The notes under the pieces are model-generated. The model had not been told where the DNA came from, did not search any database, and worked only from the letters and a program-made list of their open reading frames with translations. A program made the translations under genes and the position numbers. A stretch of 64,000 bases of DNA, from positions 9,091,995 through 9,155,994 of the forward strand of contig WMCF01000007.1 in the NCBI GenBank assembly GCA_009792885.1. Reading direction: 5' to 3'. Shown in pieces: positions 1-11,300 of the stretch (positions within the stretch are counted from its first letter, which is position 1; the number at the start of each line of letters is the position of its first letter). Origin of the DNA: Eremophila alpestris peregrina. Its lineage: Eukaryota > Chordata > Aves > Passeriformes > Alaudidae.

Positions 1-213
1 TGCTGTTGGATATTAATTCAGACTGTTGTAGTAAGGGTCAGTTGTCTTAGTATGTTGGTCTTAAAATGCTTCAGGTCAAATCCTAAGGTGGAAGCAAGTT
101 ATCATGTTAGGATGTTCAAAAACATTTTTTCCTATTAGTTGACTTTTGTTTGTATTTGAAAATTATAATCCAGCTTCAGGACATGTCTAACTTCTCTGTA
201 TTTTGTTTTCAAG

Positions 214-365
214 GTACTATCGGGAGGTCCTTCCTGGAGAGATTGTGAAAATATCCAGACATGATGTCCAGACACTGGCTGTTGTGCCAAGACGTAAAGA
301 AGATCCATCAGCATTCTGCATCTTTGAATACGTTTATTTTGCAAGACCAGACAGTATTTTTGAAG
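214..365 (+). CDS. PPAT: PPAT coding exon (first in window)
   Basis: It follows the acceptor TTTTCAAG and ends at the donor GAAG|GTACAA. It starts on the third base of a codon and ends one base into the next. It encodes YYREVLPGEIV and FCIFEYVYFARPDS, which are conserved in PPAT. The Cys in FCIFEY is a predicted Fe-S ligand. Confidence 0.94.
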
Positions 366-3300
366 GTACAAAAATGTTACATACAGAGCTCTTCCCAAAA
401 TAGTGCTGGATGTTATCCTGGAGCACAATAACTCTGGGATCATACTAGAGTTCCACTGAATATAAGCTTACAGAGCACAGCTGGGATAGAATGGGCTGCA
501 AAGCTTTTGAGATAAAACTCATAAGGAGGAACAACACCTTCCTGTTTCTAGATGTGGATACAGTCTCAGATAGGCTGCCTGCACACTCCTGTAGGAGGGA
601 TGAAAAGGGCCACAAACATGATTAAGGTAGATGAAATATCTTTTAAAAGTGAGAGACTGAAGAAAGGAACTTAATTGGTTCTTGGGAAACATTTTAAAAA
701 CCCAACTTATGAAATCAGGTTTACAAAATAACTTTCTATTTTCTTTTGCAATCAGTGTCATTTCAGGGAGATACTTGTAATTTAGCTTGTAAATTTATGC
801 ATTATCTAAGTACTTCACATTGTCAGGGTAATGCATTTATTATTATTGCAACAGAAGCCCTCAAAATACTAGCCAGGACTCTTATATCTGGCAAACAACC
901 TCGTCATTGCTTTCTAGGGTCCTGCTATCCATTGATCCAGTACAATTCCCAGTTTCACCCCAAATTCCTTTTCTTCATGATCACCTTACCCTTCAGTATC
1001 TTCACTTCCCACATTTCTTGGTACTGCTGCTGTAGCTTTTGCTGTGCCTCATCTACATCCAGTTCTGTCCCACACTGAAAATTTTTTCAGACCTTAAAAG
1101 CTTCTGAGTCCCCTTATCCCCTTACTAAATTCAGGGTGAATTTTGCCAACTGATTCAAAGTCAATAAGCAGACAAAAGCAGACAGAAGGATTGCATAAGT
1201 TTTGACTGTTGGAAAAAGCAGTCTGAAAATAGAATATGCACATTATGAACAGCCAGGCATAATTTCTATTTCTTTCCTCCTGCAGACAGATTTTGTAACA
1301 TCCACAGGACCTTTAGTTAGTTAGCCAGTTAGGACAAACTGGATTTTAATTCTCCCTGTAGTGATACAAATATGAATGTTGGAATGTGACATTATGGAAG
1401 GAAATAAAAAATCACCTTATGCAAGTGACTTTTTGTTAGTTCTGGAACTTTTCTCACTGACTTCTATGCTTACAGCTAGACACAGAAATTCATACAGAAA
1501 ACTGAGAGGAAATCTGAATCATGCACACCAAGAAAAACACTTCTTTCTATTCTTAGGTCAGATGGTGTATTCAGTCCGCAAAAGATGTGGGGAGCAGCTT
1601 GCTATTGAAGCACCTGTGGAAGCAGACCTGGTCAGCACTGTTCCAGAGTCTGCAACCCCAGCAGCTCTTGGTTATGCTCAAAAGGTATATGTTGCCTTGC
1701 TCTTTTTTTTCCCCCAAGCATATTTCCACACATCTCTTTTTGTAATGGACTATAATGATGTGGGCTGTTAAGAGTTGCATATTGATAAAGCTGTAGATCT
1801 TCAGTATGCAGGCTGCTCCTGTTGAGTCCCCTGCCTTGTTTTTTCTGTCATTATTCCTCTGTATTAAAGTATTTAAACATTATTTGGTTACTGTGAAGTC
1901 ATACTAAGTCCTCAGGTCACTTTAAAAAACAGTAACTGAGACTAAGAAGTCATTCTGTATTAATTCTCTTTAACTGTCTCCTGTTTGCAGTGTGGATTAC
2001 CATATGTTGAAGTGCTCTGTAAAAATCGATACGTAGGGAGAACATTTATCCAGCCAAATATGAGGCTACGGCAGCTTGGTGTTGCAAAGAAGTTTGGTGT
2101 TCTGTCTGATAATTTTAAAGACAAACGAGTTGTTATCATTGATGATTCAATTGTGAGAGGCAATACCATTTCACCCATAATAAAACTACTGAGGGAATCA
2201 GGAGCCAAAGAGGTAAGCTAATTTTAAGTCGGTACAATACACATGTAAATAGAAGCTGATGGGAGGTTAAAACATTGTACATTGTTGCCTTATTTAGAAG
2301 GGCAAATATGGAAAAAACAATGGCTAGTGTGTGTTTATTGTGAAGATAGGTTAAGAAGGCTCTTGTATGAGTGTGACTTTTGGGTGATTGAGGTAACAGG
2401 AAGAGGTCTCCATTTACAAAGCACTATCTGGCAAATAAAAAAATGGAATAGGAATTAGTTAAGATCAGAAAACCAAGTATTTCTGATGTGTGACTGGTGG
2501 GAGTGCAAAACATATAACCGTTCAGAGCTATCAATACCACATATCTTAAGTCACCAGAGCACAACTTTTATTTAATTGATAAAGATTTTTTAAGCAAAAC
2601 AGTGTGCAAGTCAGTCACTGGAGCAAAAATGTCCCGTATAATGTCTGATTTTGTAAGCTGAAACTTGTTTATCAAGAACTGAACACCATAGACGAGAAGT
2701 GGAATCAGAAAGGAACCTTCTAAGAACATTAGGAAATACTGTAAAAAAGAAGTTTTAAAACTGTCTTACCTTCTCCTGCTGTGTTGGGATCTGAAAAAAA
2801 CTTTATTTTACTTCTAACTCTTGAATGATTTCTGGAAGTGTTTTGTTCTGTTCATTATCACTATGCAGAATTGAGACCTTGCTATTATGTTATGATCTGC
2901 TGACCTTTATCTTATATCAGCCTGTTTGGAAACTGTTTTTATTCAGGTGCACATCCGTGTAGCTTCACCTCCCATAAGATTTCCGTGTTACATGGGAATA
3001 AACATTCCAACTAAAGAAGAACTCATTGCCAACAGACCTGAATTTCATGATCTTGCAAATTATATAGGTATATGCTCCTTTTTTTTGTCTTGTAAGAGTT
3101 CTCAACTGTATTTTATAATCTACTTCAAAATAAAGCAAAACATACCAAGGCACCAGTGGCAAAACTGACTAAAATACTGTAAGGTTGGTAAGCTAAGTTT
3201 TTTGCATTGTGAGTTCTCTATGTATCAGCTACATACTTTTTTTTTTTTTTAAACACAGTTAGGGAGCTGTATTTGTCAAAACAATAGAAAGTATTAGAAT

Positions 3301-4315
3301 AATTGCATAAGTTGCAAATAAAGTATGACAACAAAGCTTTCCAGTACTTAAAGCTCCTTCTTAGAAACTTGACAAAAAGGAGCTACTGCAGCCAAAATAC
3401 CAGGAAGAAAATAAGAAGTGAAAATCTATCCTATAATGAAAAGCAGATGTAGTTTCATTTTCATTAGATATTAATTAAAATATATTCAGAAATTGTAAAC
3501 ACCCACTGAGTTTTCTACAAATGGACATTTATGTAAATTATTTTAACTGCATTAAATATTTCACATTGAGAGAAATGACATTTGAAATCAATCAAAGAAT
3601 CTTAAAAACCTTCTGAAATTTCGAGTCATGTTTGCAGCAGAACACAAGAAAGATGGACAGTTTATGTTCCACTGTGAGCTCCAATTTCCTGTGTTAAAGA
3701 CTTACTTTCACTGTCTACTACTGCAATGAAATCTGTTTCCCAAAATTATTGTGAAAGTGTATGGAAATATTTCAAGTTTGTAGGGTCTAATTTTTATCTT
3801 TCACCATGTGAGTGCAAAGGATAGAAAACTAATGAAAAGGCTATCAAACATTCCTACTGCTAGAAAATTTAGGTCCCAGAGAGGCTTGGTAGTCCTTGGT
3901 GCTTAGATTTGGGAAGCACTAGCCACAAACATCTACTTCCAGACCTGAACTAAGGTTAACTCTGGGAGCCTACAGTGACTCTGCTCCCTGCAAAAAGTAT
4001 TTGAGAAGGGCAAGACATATTACAATCTTAAAATTTTTCAGTCATTCTCTTTAATAATCCATATGATCATGTGACTGCATTTCTAAACAGTGTTGTGTTT
4101 GGTACAGCATTGCAGCTTTAACTGATGACCCTTTATTTCCTCTAGGAGCAGACAGTGTTGTGTACCTTTCTGTGGAAGGGTTGGTATCATCTGTGCAAAA
4201 AAGCATCAAAGCAAAACAAGACAACAACCCTAAAAGCGACAAGTCATTAAGTGGAAAGCTTGGTCATTGCACAGCATGTCTCACTGGAGACTATCCCGTT
4301 GAGCTAGAATGGTGA
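214..4315 (+). CDS. PPAT: Amidophosphoribosyltransferase, 3' part (five coding exons)
   Basis: PPAT makes 5-phosphoribosylamine from PRPP and glutamine, the first committed step of de novo purine synthesis, in the cytosol. The CDS joins 214-365, 1557-1684, 1991-2212, 2947-3067 and 4146-4315. All junctions are GT-AG and in frame, giving 263 complete residues before TGA, roughly the C-terminal half of the usual ~510-517. Seen: the PRPP-binding core VVIIDDSIVRGNT in the third exon; the block AFCIFEYVYFARPDS; FPCYMGINIPT, whose first three residues come from TTCCGTGT-type codons in exon four; and the C-terminal HCTACLTG. The four cysteines match the 4Fe-4S ligands known from the Bacillus enzyme (inference by alignment from memory). 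It ends in VELEW, the family terminus. The catalytic N-terminal Cys domain lies left of the window. The linker before HCTAC looks shorter than in human. Confidence 0.96.
1557..1684 (+). CDS. PPAT: PPAT coding exon
   Basis: Acceptor TTCTTAG|GTCAGATGG and donor CAAAAG|GTATAT. It encodes QMVYSVRKRCGEQLAIEAP followed by the conserved VSTVPESATPAALGYA block. The G|GT split codon joins it in frame to the exon ending at 365. Confidence 0.95.
1991..2212 (+). CDS. PPAT: PPAT coding exon with PRPP-binding motif
   Basis: Acceptor TTTGCAG|TGTGG and donor AAAGAG|GTAAGC; phase 0 at both ends (74 codons). It begins CGLPYVEVLCKNRYVGRTF and carries the type I phosphoribosyltransferase signature around VVIIDDSIVRGNT, where the acidic pair and the following loop bind PRPP. 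Confidence 0.97.
2947..3067 (+). CDS. PPAT: PPAT coding exon
   Basis: Acceptor TATTCAG|GTGCAC and donor TATATAG|GTATAT. It encodes VHIRVASPPIRFPCYMGIN and then the IPTKEELIANRPEF block. The Cys in FPCYMG is another predicted Fe-S ligand. Confidence 0.95.
4146..4315 (+). CDS. PPAT: PPAT terminal coding exon
   Basis: Acceptor TCCTCTAG|GAGCAGAC; stop TGA at 4313-4315. It encodes ADSVVYLSVEGLVSSVQ, then a lysine- and serine-rich linker, HCTACLTG (the CxxC pair of Fe-S ligands) and the C-terminal VELEW. Confidence 0.96.
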
Positions 4316-5216
4316 ACTTTCAGTGGATGGACATCAGTTCCTAAGATGTTGAATGTACCTTTTTCAATGATGCCTTCTTGCATTTAGGTCAAACAGAAGC
4401 CTTATGAAAGCTAATAATTACTATTACTAAAACACATCTTTAAGACTTACAGTCTGATACGCTGATGAAAACAATGTAAGCAGATTAAAATACAAAATCT
4501 AGTAGTTTTGATGCACAGTTGTGCCTTCTATTTTCTCACAAAATGCTATAAAAACCAAAGTTTTTTAATGATGTAGAAATCCCTGAGTTTGTTGTTTTGG
4601 TCTTGCCCTAAAAGCTTCCCCATTAGACTTGTTCACAAAGCACAAATCATGTGATGATGTAATTTCAAAGTCTTAACACAGAAGTAAGTATCTGAAGTTT
4701 GCTTTTCTCCTTAGGAAAAATACCAGATTCTGAAGAACAAAATTCCTTCTTCAGGAGTTGTTGCTTAGGCTTTTTAAGAACACAATAATCTAACTTTTGC
4801 ATACAGCCTTTCTTAATTGAGGCCTTTGTAACAGATTCTATGCACACGATGTCTAACATGATTTTTAAAAATGAAGACTCAGGGAAATGCTCAGCCAAAA
4901 GCTCTCTAGTTTTGTAACTTTCAAATTCTGTTTTAGAAGTCATGTAATTACATTATCTTTGTGTGTTTCTATCAATTGCCAATACAGTGTGGAAGAAGAA
5001 CAAAATACTTGGCACTGCCATTCTTTTTTATGTTTTACACCTTTTTTTCTCTGGGATAAGTCTGACAATTTCTGAAGTATACTTTTCATTTGTCAACATC
5101 CAAAGTAAACTAAAAATAACTCCAACTTTCCATACTTAACAGAAAAAATGATACATCAAATGAAGATTATGAGTTGTATTGGATATGGTCTTACTTTACT
5201 ACATTACTGCTGTTGG

Positions 5217-5222
5217 AATAAA
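5217..5222 (+). terminator. Candidate poly(A) signal of PPAT (proximal)
   Basis: AATAAA about 0.9 kb after the PPAT stop codon; first consensus hexamer that I found in the 3' UTR. Confidence 0.45.
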
Positions 5223-6083
5223 TGAAAGGTTTAAAAAAAAGTCAAGTGCTCTGAAGAACCATTAGCTGTTAAATGCATTGTGTTCAGTTGGTCACAATTA
5301 CACAGTTACTGGTATACAGGAAGATCACTTGGACAATGAACCACTAGCTGAAAATGGAAAAGCACCTTTTCAAAACTTTTTCAAATTTCCGCACAATTTA
5401 AAAAATATTTTGTATACCTCAGTCTTTCTTACTGAATACCAGCAACTTAATTGTAGATTTTCTATTTAATATTGTGTATTTTGGCCTTATAATTGTTTGT
5501 GACACTGTTAAAAAATAAATAGAAAAGTTAAAGAGCTTCTTCCTTCCCTATCATCTTCCCTATAGTTGAGAATTACAGGATTGCTAATTAAATTCAGAAG
5601 GGAATTTTATGTGGGATTTGTAGCAATTGTACCTGATTGACAATCACAATACAAAAGTCCTTGTTTTAAAAAGCATGTAAATACACATGCATTAATGAAG
5701 TCAAGACTGTGACTTGTGCAGTGGAATCAGAACCTACTTGCAGCCAAACCTGTGGGAGAACCTAGATGTGCTGAGCATGGGGCTCTTACTGTGCTGCTTC
5801 ACCAGCATCCAGATCTGCATATTGGGGGATGCACGTGGATCTCTTCGAATTTGATTTTTAACAGAACCATAACAGTTTGTCTGGACAGTAAATGGAACAA
5901 AACCAGAACAGGGTGGACACTGACCACACACTCTTACGGGTTAGCCAGAAAGGAGTATGAAAAAAACCAGAAAAACTCTTGTGAATATTTTTCAATATTC
6001 TTCTTTCCTACTGTCAAAAGAAAATCTAGAAGAGCTAAGTTGAGCTCTTACATTACAAATGTGAGATGTCCTTTAATATGTGA

Positions 6084-6089
6084 AATAAA
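6084..6089 (+). terminator. Candidate poly(A) signal of PPAT (distal)
   Basis: AATAAA followed by GT-rich sequence; the best downstream-element context of the three PPAT candidates. It would give a 3' UTR of about 1.8 kb. Confidence 0.4.
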
Positions 6090-6110
6090 CATTTCGGTGC
6101 ACAGTGTAAC

Positions 6111-6789
6111 AAGTCTATCTGTCTGAAATTGTCCACAGGACTGGAAATGAAACTTGTGCAAATTCTCTTTTAATGTGCTTTCAACAAAATGCTATTTTTG
6201 AAGTCTACTAATTATAATTGCTTTATCACTAATTAATGTGATTTGAGCATTGGGTGGCATAATTCTACTTTCAAAAGAAAATTAGTCCCATTGCCTTTTC
6301 CCCCCTCCACATTATGCAAGTGAAATTCTGTCTGTTACTGTGAGCACTGTAATTTTTGGATGCACTGCAATGCTTAATCTTAGTTATGTATTTTTCAAAA
6401 TATTATGTTAAAGAGGAGATATTTTTCAAGTGTCATTCTATTCTGACAGCTGGATTTATGCTTCAGGTTACTAGACCCTCCATCACATACAGCCAACATT
6501 CACATCAGTGAGTGTGCTGAAGGAGAAAACTCGGGCTTTAGGTGTCGCTATTTGCATTACTGTTTTACTGTGAAACCGTTTCTGCTGTATTACCAGTGTG
6601 CAACTGTGCCAAACTATCACTTGGAGAATGTGACAAACAGTAGAAAGCTGATGTCTAACTTGTCCCATGCAAACATTAAAAATGGTTGTGAACTGGTCTT
6701 CTCGTTCTCTCGCTCTGAGGCATGACCGGCACCACGCACAGAGGCTTATTTAATAAGGGCACCTTGAATGCACCCCGAAGTCAAAGCAT
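6111..6789. other. PPAT-AASDH intergenic spacer
   Basis: Apart from a C-rich run near 6299-6306, I see nothing coding or repetitive here. Confidence 0.6.
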
Positions 6790-6998
6790 ACTATTTACTG
6801 TGAGGGTGGTGAGGCACTGGCACAGGGTGCCCAGAGAAGGTGTGGATGCCCCATCCCTGGGAAGTGCTCAGAGTCAGGCTGGATGGGCCATTGAGCAGCC
6901 TTGTCTAGAGAAAGGTGTCCCTGCTCACAGCCCGGTGTTGGATGTAGAGGATTTTTAAGGTCCCATTCCATTTCTTCACATTCCATGGTTCTAGGACT
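6790..6998 (+). mobile_element. CR1 LINE, 3'-end fragment
   Basis: The sequence runs through the usual avian CR1 3' end: the GGCACTGGCACAGGGTGCCC block, CCCATCCCTGG, a GGCTGGATGGG block, GGTGTCCCTGC, and a TTTTTAAGGTCCCATTCC tail ending in degenerate ATTCCATGGTTCTAGG (the CR1 3' terminal repeat is normally ATTCTRTG-like). It is a 5'-truncated relic with no open reading frame, just upstream of the AASDH CpG island. Confidence 0.85.
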
Positions 6999-7495
6999 TT
7001 GTGTCATTAAGTCACGCACGCTGCACCAGGGCAGTACCGGTGCCCTTCCCAGCATGGCTCCCGCTACCCTCACCCTCGCACCCCGCTGGCGGTGTAAGTC
7101 CTATGCAGGGGGGAAGCCCAGCCCTGGCCGCTGCCGGAAGCCGGGCGCGGGCTGGCTGCAGGGGTGCTCCAGGGATTGCTGCGGGGACCGCTCCTGGCAC
7201 GGCCCGGACACCTCCCGCTCTCGGCACAGGGAAGGGCGGAGCTCCCGCCGCATAGCCCGGACGGGACATCCCCGCCCGCCCACAGCGGTACCAGCGGCAG
7301 GAAGGCCCGTACGACCTGGGGGGGACGAGGACGGACACACGGGGACGGCGAGGAGTGAACTGTAAGCGTGAGGGGGGAACCCTGCCCTTTCCCCGAGCCA
7401 TCTACATTAGTTTTAGCCCCTTAAGTGTCTGCCAAGTACAGCGGGGAAGCTTTGGCGCACTCGCTCTTCCTCCTTCCCTCCCTCCCTTCCTCCCT

Positions 7496-7505
7496 CTTCC
7501 GGAAG
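7496..7505. promoter_or_regulatory. Palindromic ETS-type site
   Basis: CTTCCGGAAG is a consensus site for GABP/ELK-type factors and is common at CpG-island start sites. It lies 660 bp before the AASDH start codon. Confidence 0.5.
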
Positions 7506-7572
7506 CAATGGCGCAGGCCTCTGGCGTAGCAGGCGCTACTTGTGGATACCCGAACGGCGCGACGGCCGCTGG

Positions 7573-7607
7573 CCAATGAGAGCGCGGCATTGCCGTGTCC
7601 CGCCAAT
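7573..7607 (+). promoter_or_regulatory. Paired CCAAT boxes
   Basis: Two CCAAT pentamers at 7573-7577 and 7603-7607, spaced 30 bp apart, are followed at 7630 by a GC box. The spacing is like that of multi-CCAAT NF-Y promoters. Confidence 0.5.
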
Positions 7608-8022
7608 CGGAGGCGCCGCCGCTGCGGCTGGGGCGGGGCCAGAGGGCACGGGGAAGTGCCGCGGGCGGGGATCCCGGGGAGCACAGCGAGCCGCTGGGCC
7701 GTGCCCGTCCCGTGTGGAAACGGGGTAACCTGAAAGAGGAGAGTGGGGCCATAGCCCGCATCCATCCGGTCACCGGTCCGGGCTTGCTGGGAGGGCTCGC
7801 GGGGCAGAAACGGGCAGCAGCACGAGCAGTGCCCTAAAAGTTCACGTGTTGGGAGTTTCTGCTTGTGAAGGAAGGATCCGCATTTCACAGTTCAGTTGAA
7901 AGAGTTACTAGTTAATTAAGCTGTGTTAATGACGTTGTTAATTCAGTGATGCCCAGCTTTAAAAATAAAAGTGTAACGGTGAGGAACAAACAACCTCCGT
8001 AGGAGTTAAGAATCCAGCTTGC

Positions 8023-8092
8023 TTTTTTTTTTTTTTTTTTNNNNNNNNNNNNNNNNNNNNNNNNNNTTTTTTTTTTTTTTTTGCTTTTTTTT
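8023..8092. repeat. Poly-T tract containing an assembly gap
   Basis: T18 (8023-8040), then 26 N (8041-8066), then T16, GC and T8. The true length is unknown. It lies in the presumed 5' UTR intron of AASDH, just before the first coding exon. Confidence 0.95.
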
Positions 8093-8154
8093 CCCCTGGT
8101 GACAGTGTAAGTGTAGTCTGGTCTGTGGTTTGGTTCTTCCAGGGGACCGAAGCG

Positions 8155-8301
8155 ATGCAGCCGCGATGCTGCTGCAGGAGCTGGTGGCTCGGGCAGCCGG
8201 CCTGCACTCGGACAGGGCAGCAGTGTGCTTTGATGAGTGCAGTGGGAAACCTCCAGCGTTCTACACCTACGCCAGAGTGGTGGAGCTTGCCGTGGAACTG
8301 A
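8155..8301 (+). other. Out-of-frame ORF overlapping the AASDH start
   Basis: An ATG 11 bases before the AASDH start opens a 48-codon frame that ends at TGA 8299-8301, inside the first coding exon. Both ATGs have G at -3 and C at +4, so neither is clearly the better start. The product has no recognisable features; if it matters, it acts as an upstream overlapping ORF that reduces AASDH translation. Confidence 0.4.
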
Positions 8302-8395
8302 CAGCTTTCCTTCAGAAGCACTGTGGCCACCAAGGCAAATGTGAAATAGGCCTTTACTGCTATCCCGGAATAAACCTGCCGTCCTGGATCTTAGG
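8166..8395 (+). CDS. AASDH: AASDH coding exon 1
   Basis: ATG at 8166, chosen because MLLQELV aligns with the remembered human start MTLQELV; the open frame upstream has no better ATG. It encodes VCFDECSGK and IGLYCYPGINLPSWILG. Donor TTAGG|GTAATG. The exon probably begins at 8143, after an acceptor. Confidence 0.92.
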
Positions 8396-11300
8396 GTAAT
8401 GGTTTGAATGCTTGCAGTCTGTGTTGGTTTTTTAAGGGTCATCTCTGTTAAAGCAAATTTTACAGTTTTTTTGTATTATAATAACAATGAAAATGTAGTA
8501 ATAGCATAGTTGTGGAGTCAAGGTGTTGGAGCATTGCATAATTTAGGGCAAAAGATGACAATATATCAATCTTTTGAAAAGCTGTTGCTAAAATATTTCT
8601 GAATCTTAAGTCTTAAAGCTGTGAACTGTCTGCAACTGCATCCCTTCATTGAAAGTAATTTATCATGTGTATAGAAATACAAAAAATTTAGACTAGTATC
8701 TTTGTTCTGCTTGTTTAAAACTGGAAGTGATCTGACAGAAAACATCCCTTGAGAAAAGGACTGTGTAGGTTTTTTCAATGTACTGTCTTGGTGGCAAAAA
8801 AAAAAAAAAAAGCTCTGGATGCAAATTCCATGTTTTAAGCTAAATGAACATACATTTAATGTTCCATTACAAATATTACGGAAAGAAGTTATGAGCAGTA
8901 TTACACTAAAGTGGTATTAATTAATTAATGACTGGGAAGTTGAAATGCTTGTGATCTCAACACTCATGTTAATCTAGCAATTTTAAAAATTCTGCTTCTG
9001 CTGATGAATTCTAATGTTTATATCCTTTATATAGGTATCTTGTATTCCTGGCATTTATGATGGAATAGACAATCACAGGATCACAAGCATATTTTTTTCA
9101 GATTATGAGAACAGCAGCAGTTGTGCTTCCTGGGGGCATGGCCTGTGTTGGTATCTCCTGTTGTTCACACCTCATGTAAAATACACAGAAGAGGTACTAC
9201 AGTGCAGTATAAGGTTTTCAGTGGAGTGAGCAAGCACTGCAATCATAAACCTCCCAGAAGCTCTGAGGAACTTTCTCACCAGTCAGGAAATGCTTTTGCC
9301 CCAGTGTAGCAGGTTGCTCTGAGATGTTGTGCGGGCCCATCCCTGGAGGTGTTCAGAACCTGACTGGACAAAGACCTGAACATCCTGGTCTGGTATCCCA
9401 GGCAGGAGGTTGAACTCAGCATACTGAGGTCCCTTGCTGCTTGATTTGTCCTGTATCCCAGTGAACTGAGTGGTAACAGTTTTCTTTTGCTGGGGCTCTT
9501 GATTCTTCCAGCTGTCACTGCAAATAGCTGGCGGCTGTGTGATGCAGGGCAGGCTTAAGTGCTTACTGGCACAAGTGGCTGTAGGAGCATGTGGGATGCT
9601 GCCATTCCCACATCTCCGTTCAGGACCTTGGCTTTACTGCAGTGACAAACCAGTTGCACAGAGAGGAAATAGCATAAGTATATTGTGTGTACAGCACAGG
9701 ACATAGGTACAGTACAGAACCCAACCGCAGAGCAAATGTGAGGATTTTTGGGGACGGTTCGTACTTCAATCGCCGCTCACTCGCTTTGGATTTCGGGGCG
9801 GTTCCAGCGCCTGTGGTTATCGGGGAGCGCCGCCGGAGGAGGCGGAGAGCGGGACTGGGAACGGAGCGTGGGGACTCGGGGCTCCTCTGCCTGCCTTGTG
9901 GGAAGGACATCCCAGTGCGTGCCTGGGTTTTCTTACTGCGTTCTTTGCACTCGTAGGAAAGTGTTTTCAGCGTGCAGTCTTCTGGTGCTTTTTAGAATAC
10001 GTTTATGCATACTGTCTGTGGGTAAATGGAAGGGTTATGTTTCTTTTTCTAGTCAATATCAGAAGGCTTTAAAATGTGTTGCTGTTGATGTCGGTGATAC
10101 CTTTTGTCATCACTGACTTGCTTGGCCGGAAATAATACTAAATGTTTTCATCTAGTTTTAATCTTTTCTCTTGCTGTAAAAGACCAAAAGGTAACACTGA
10201 CTTTCATCCTACTTTGATACCAACAAGATCTTTGAAAGCCATATTATAACTGCATTTTCTAGCTCAGTCATCTTTAAAAGTATAAAATAAATTTTAGCAA
10301 AATCTCAGAGGATTTTCTTATGGTGGTTTGTTTTTTTTTAATTGTTTAAAACCTTTGTGTTTTATTAGAATCCTTCAAGTTCCAGCTGCTTATTCACCTG
10401 TTGATCCAGATGCACCACCAGCTATATCCACTTACTTCATGAAGAAAAGCAATCTTCAGTATATTCTTGTTGAAAATGACAAAATAAATGTAAGTATTCA
10501 GGCTTCTATAGGAAGGATTAAAGGGCAGTTTAAACATGTAGATATGCAGATTGAATTCTGTTTTAATAAGCTTGGATGAAGTGCTTTTGTTTTTTCATGG
10601 CAAAAGGTTGTCTTTCTTATTCAGAAAAGAACATCTTTAAAATCAGAAGTACAAAATGTTTCTCTGTTCTTCAGAATAATTGCCTTCTTTCCTGTTACAA
10701 TTGCTGTTCAGGCAACTTTGTTGGGCACTGATACTAAAAGACTTTCCCAGACTTGTTTCTTTATATGTCAGTGCTAAGAGCTGGAAATCTGCAGTAGTTA
10801 AAAAAGCTCCTACATTTAATACTTGGGTTTCTCTTTGTCTAACTCATTCCAAATCTTATACCCTCACTCACTGCAAAGGGAACAGACAAGTTAAAATTCA
10901 TATTCCTTGGTCTTCTGCATCATTCTTTTGTATATTTTCCCTTTCTTTTTTTCTTTTGCTCAAATAACTGTTTTGCATTTATGAAGTCTGTGTTCATTCT
11001 TACTTAATTTCTAGAAATACATGAGCTTCTAACTGTCTGATGTATGTCTTCCAAAAGTAGAGGTATGAAAAATCACAGCTTGTATGTATGAAATGCTGTT
11101 TTCTGTTTCATTGCATGCAGTAGAACAACAGCAGTGCCTCCTGAGTTCCACTGTTTGAGTTGTTCCTTTTCTCTTGCAGAAATTCCAGACGTCCCATGCT
11201 GGCTGTTTTTACCACAATTCCTCTGCCATAGAACATCTTGGTTTAACTCTCTTCCAAATGAGCTCAAGCAACACTGATTTCAGTTCAGAAGTAGGCAATA

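Larger units (their letters stand above)
366..4145 (+). other. PPAT: PPAT introns (366-1556, 1685-1990, 2213-2946, 3068-4145)
   Basis: These four introns are A/T-rich. I saw no further exon, repeat family or RNA gene in them. A T12 run lies near 3238-3250. The bases from 1 to 213 are the preceding intron and also hold nothing I recognise. Confidence 0.8.
4316..6110 (+). other. PPAT: PPAT 3' UTR region with alternative poly(A) signals
   Basis: A/T-rich sequence follows the PPAT stop and has no credible ORF. AATAAA hexamers lie at 5217-5222, 5514-5519 and 6084-6089. The last is followed by a GT-rich stretch (about 6095-6125) that looks like a downstream cleavage element. Which one is used cannot be told from sequence. 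Confidence 0.55.
7010..7840 (+). promoter_or_regulatory. AASDH: CpG island and probable AASDH promoter
   Basis: G+C and CpG density rise sharply over about 830 bp, between A/T-rich flanks, directly upstream of the first AASDH coding exon. Visible elements are a palindromic ETS site CTTCCGGAAG (7496-7505) next to an ATGGCG that could be a partial YY1 site, two CCAAT boxes (7573-7577 and 7603-7607) 30 bp apart, and a GC box GGGGCGGGGC (7630-7639). No TATA box was seen. A possible 5' UTR donor (GGG|GTAACC, 7725) and an acceptor CTTCCAG at 8136-8142 suggest a noncoding first exon. PPAT transcription ends upstream, so this island probably serves AASDH alone. Confidence 0.8.

Noticed and set aside
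7012..7888. Many overlapping ORFs on both strands in the AASDH CpG island
   Set aside because: Arg/Gly/Pro-rich frames are expected in CpG islands; none has a family resemblance or splice context.
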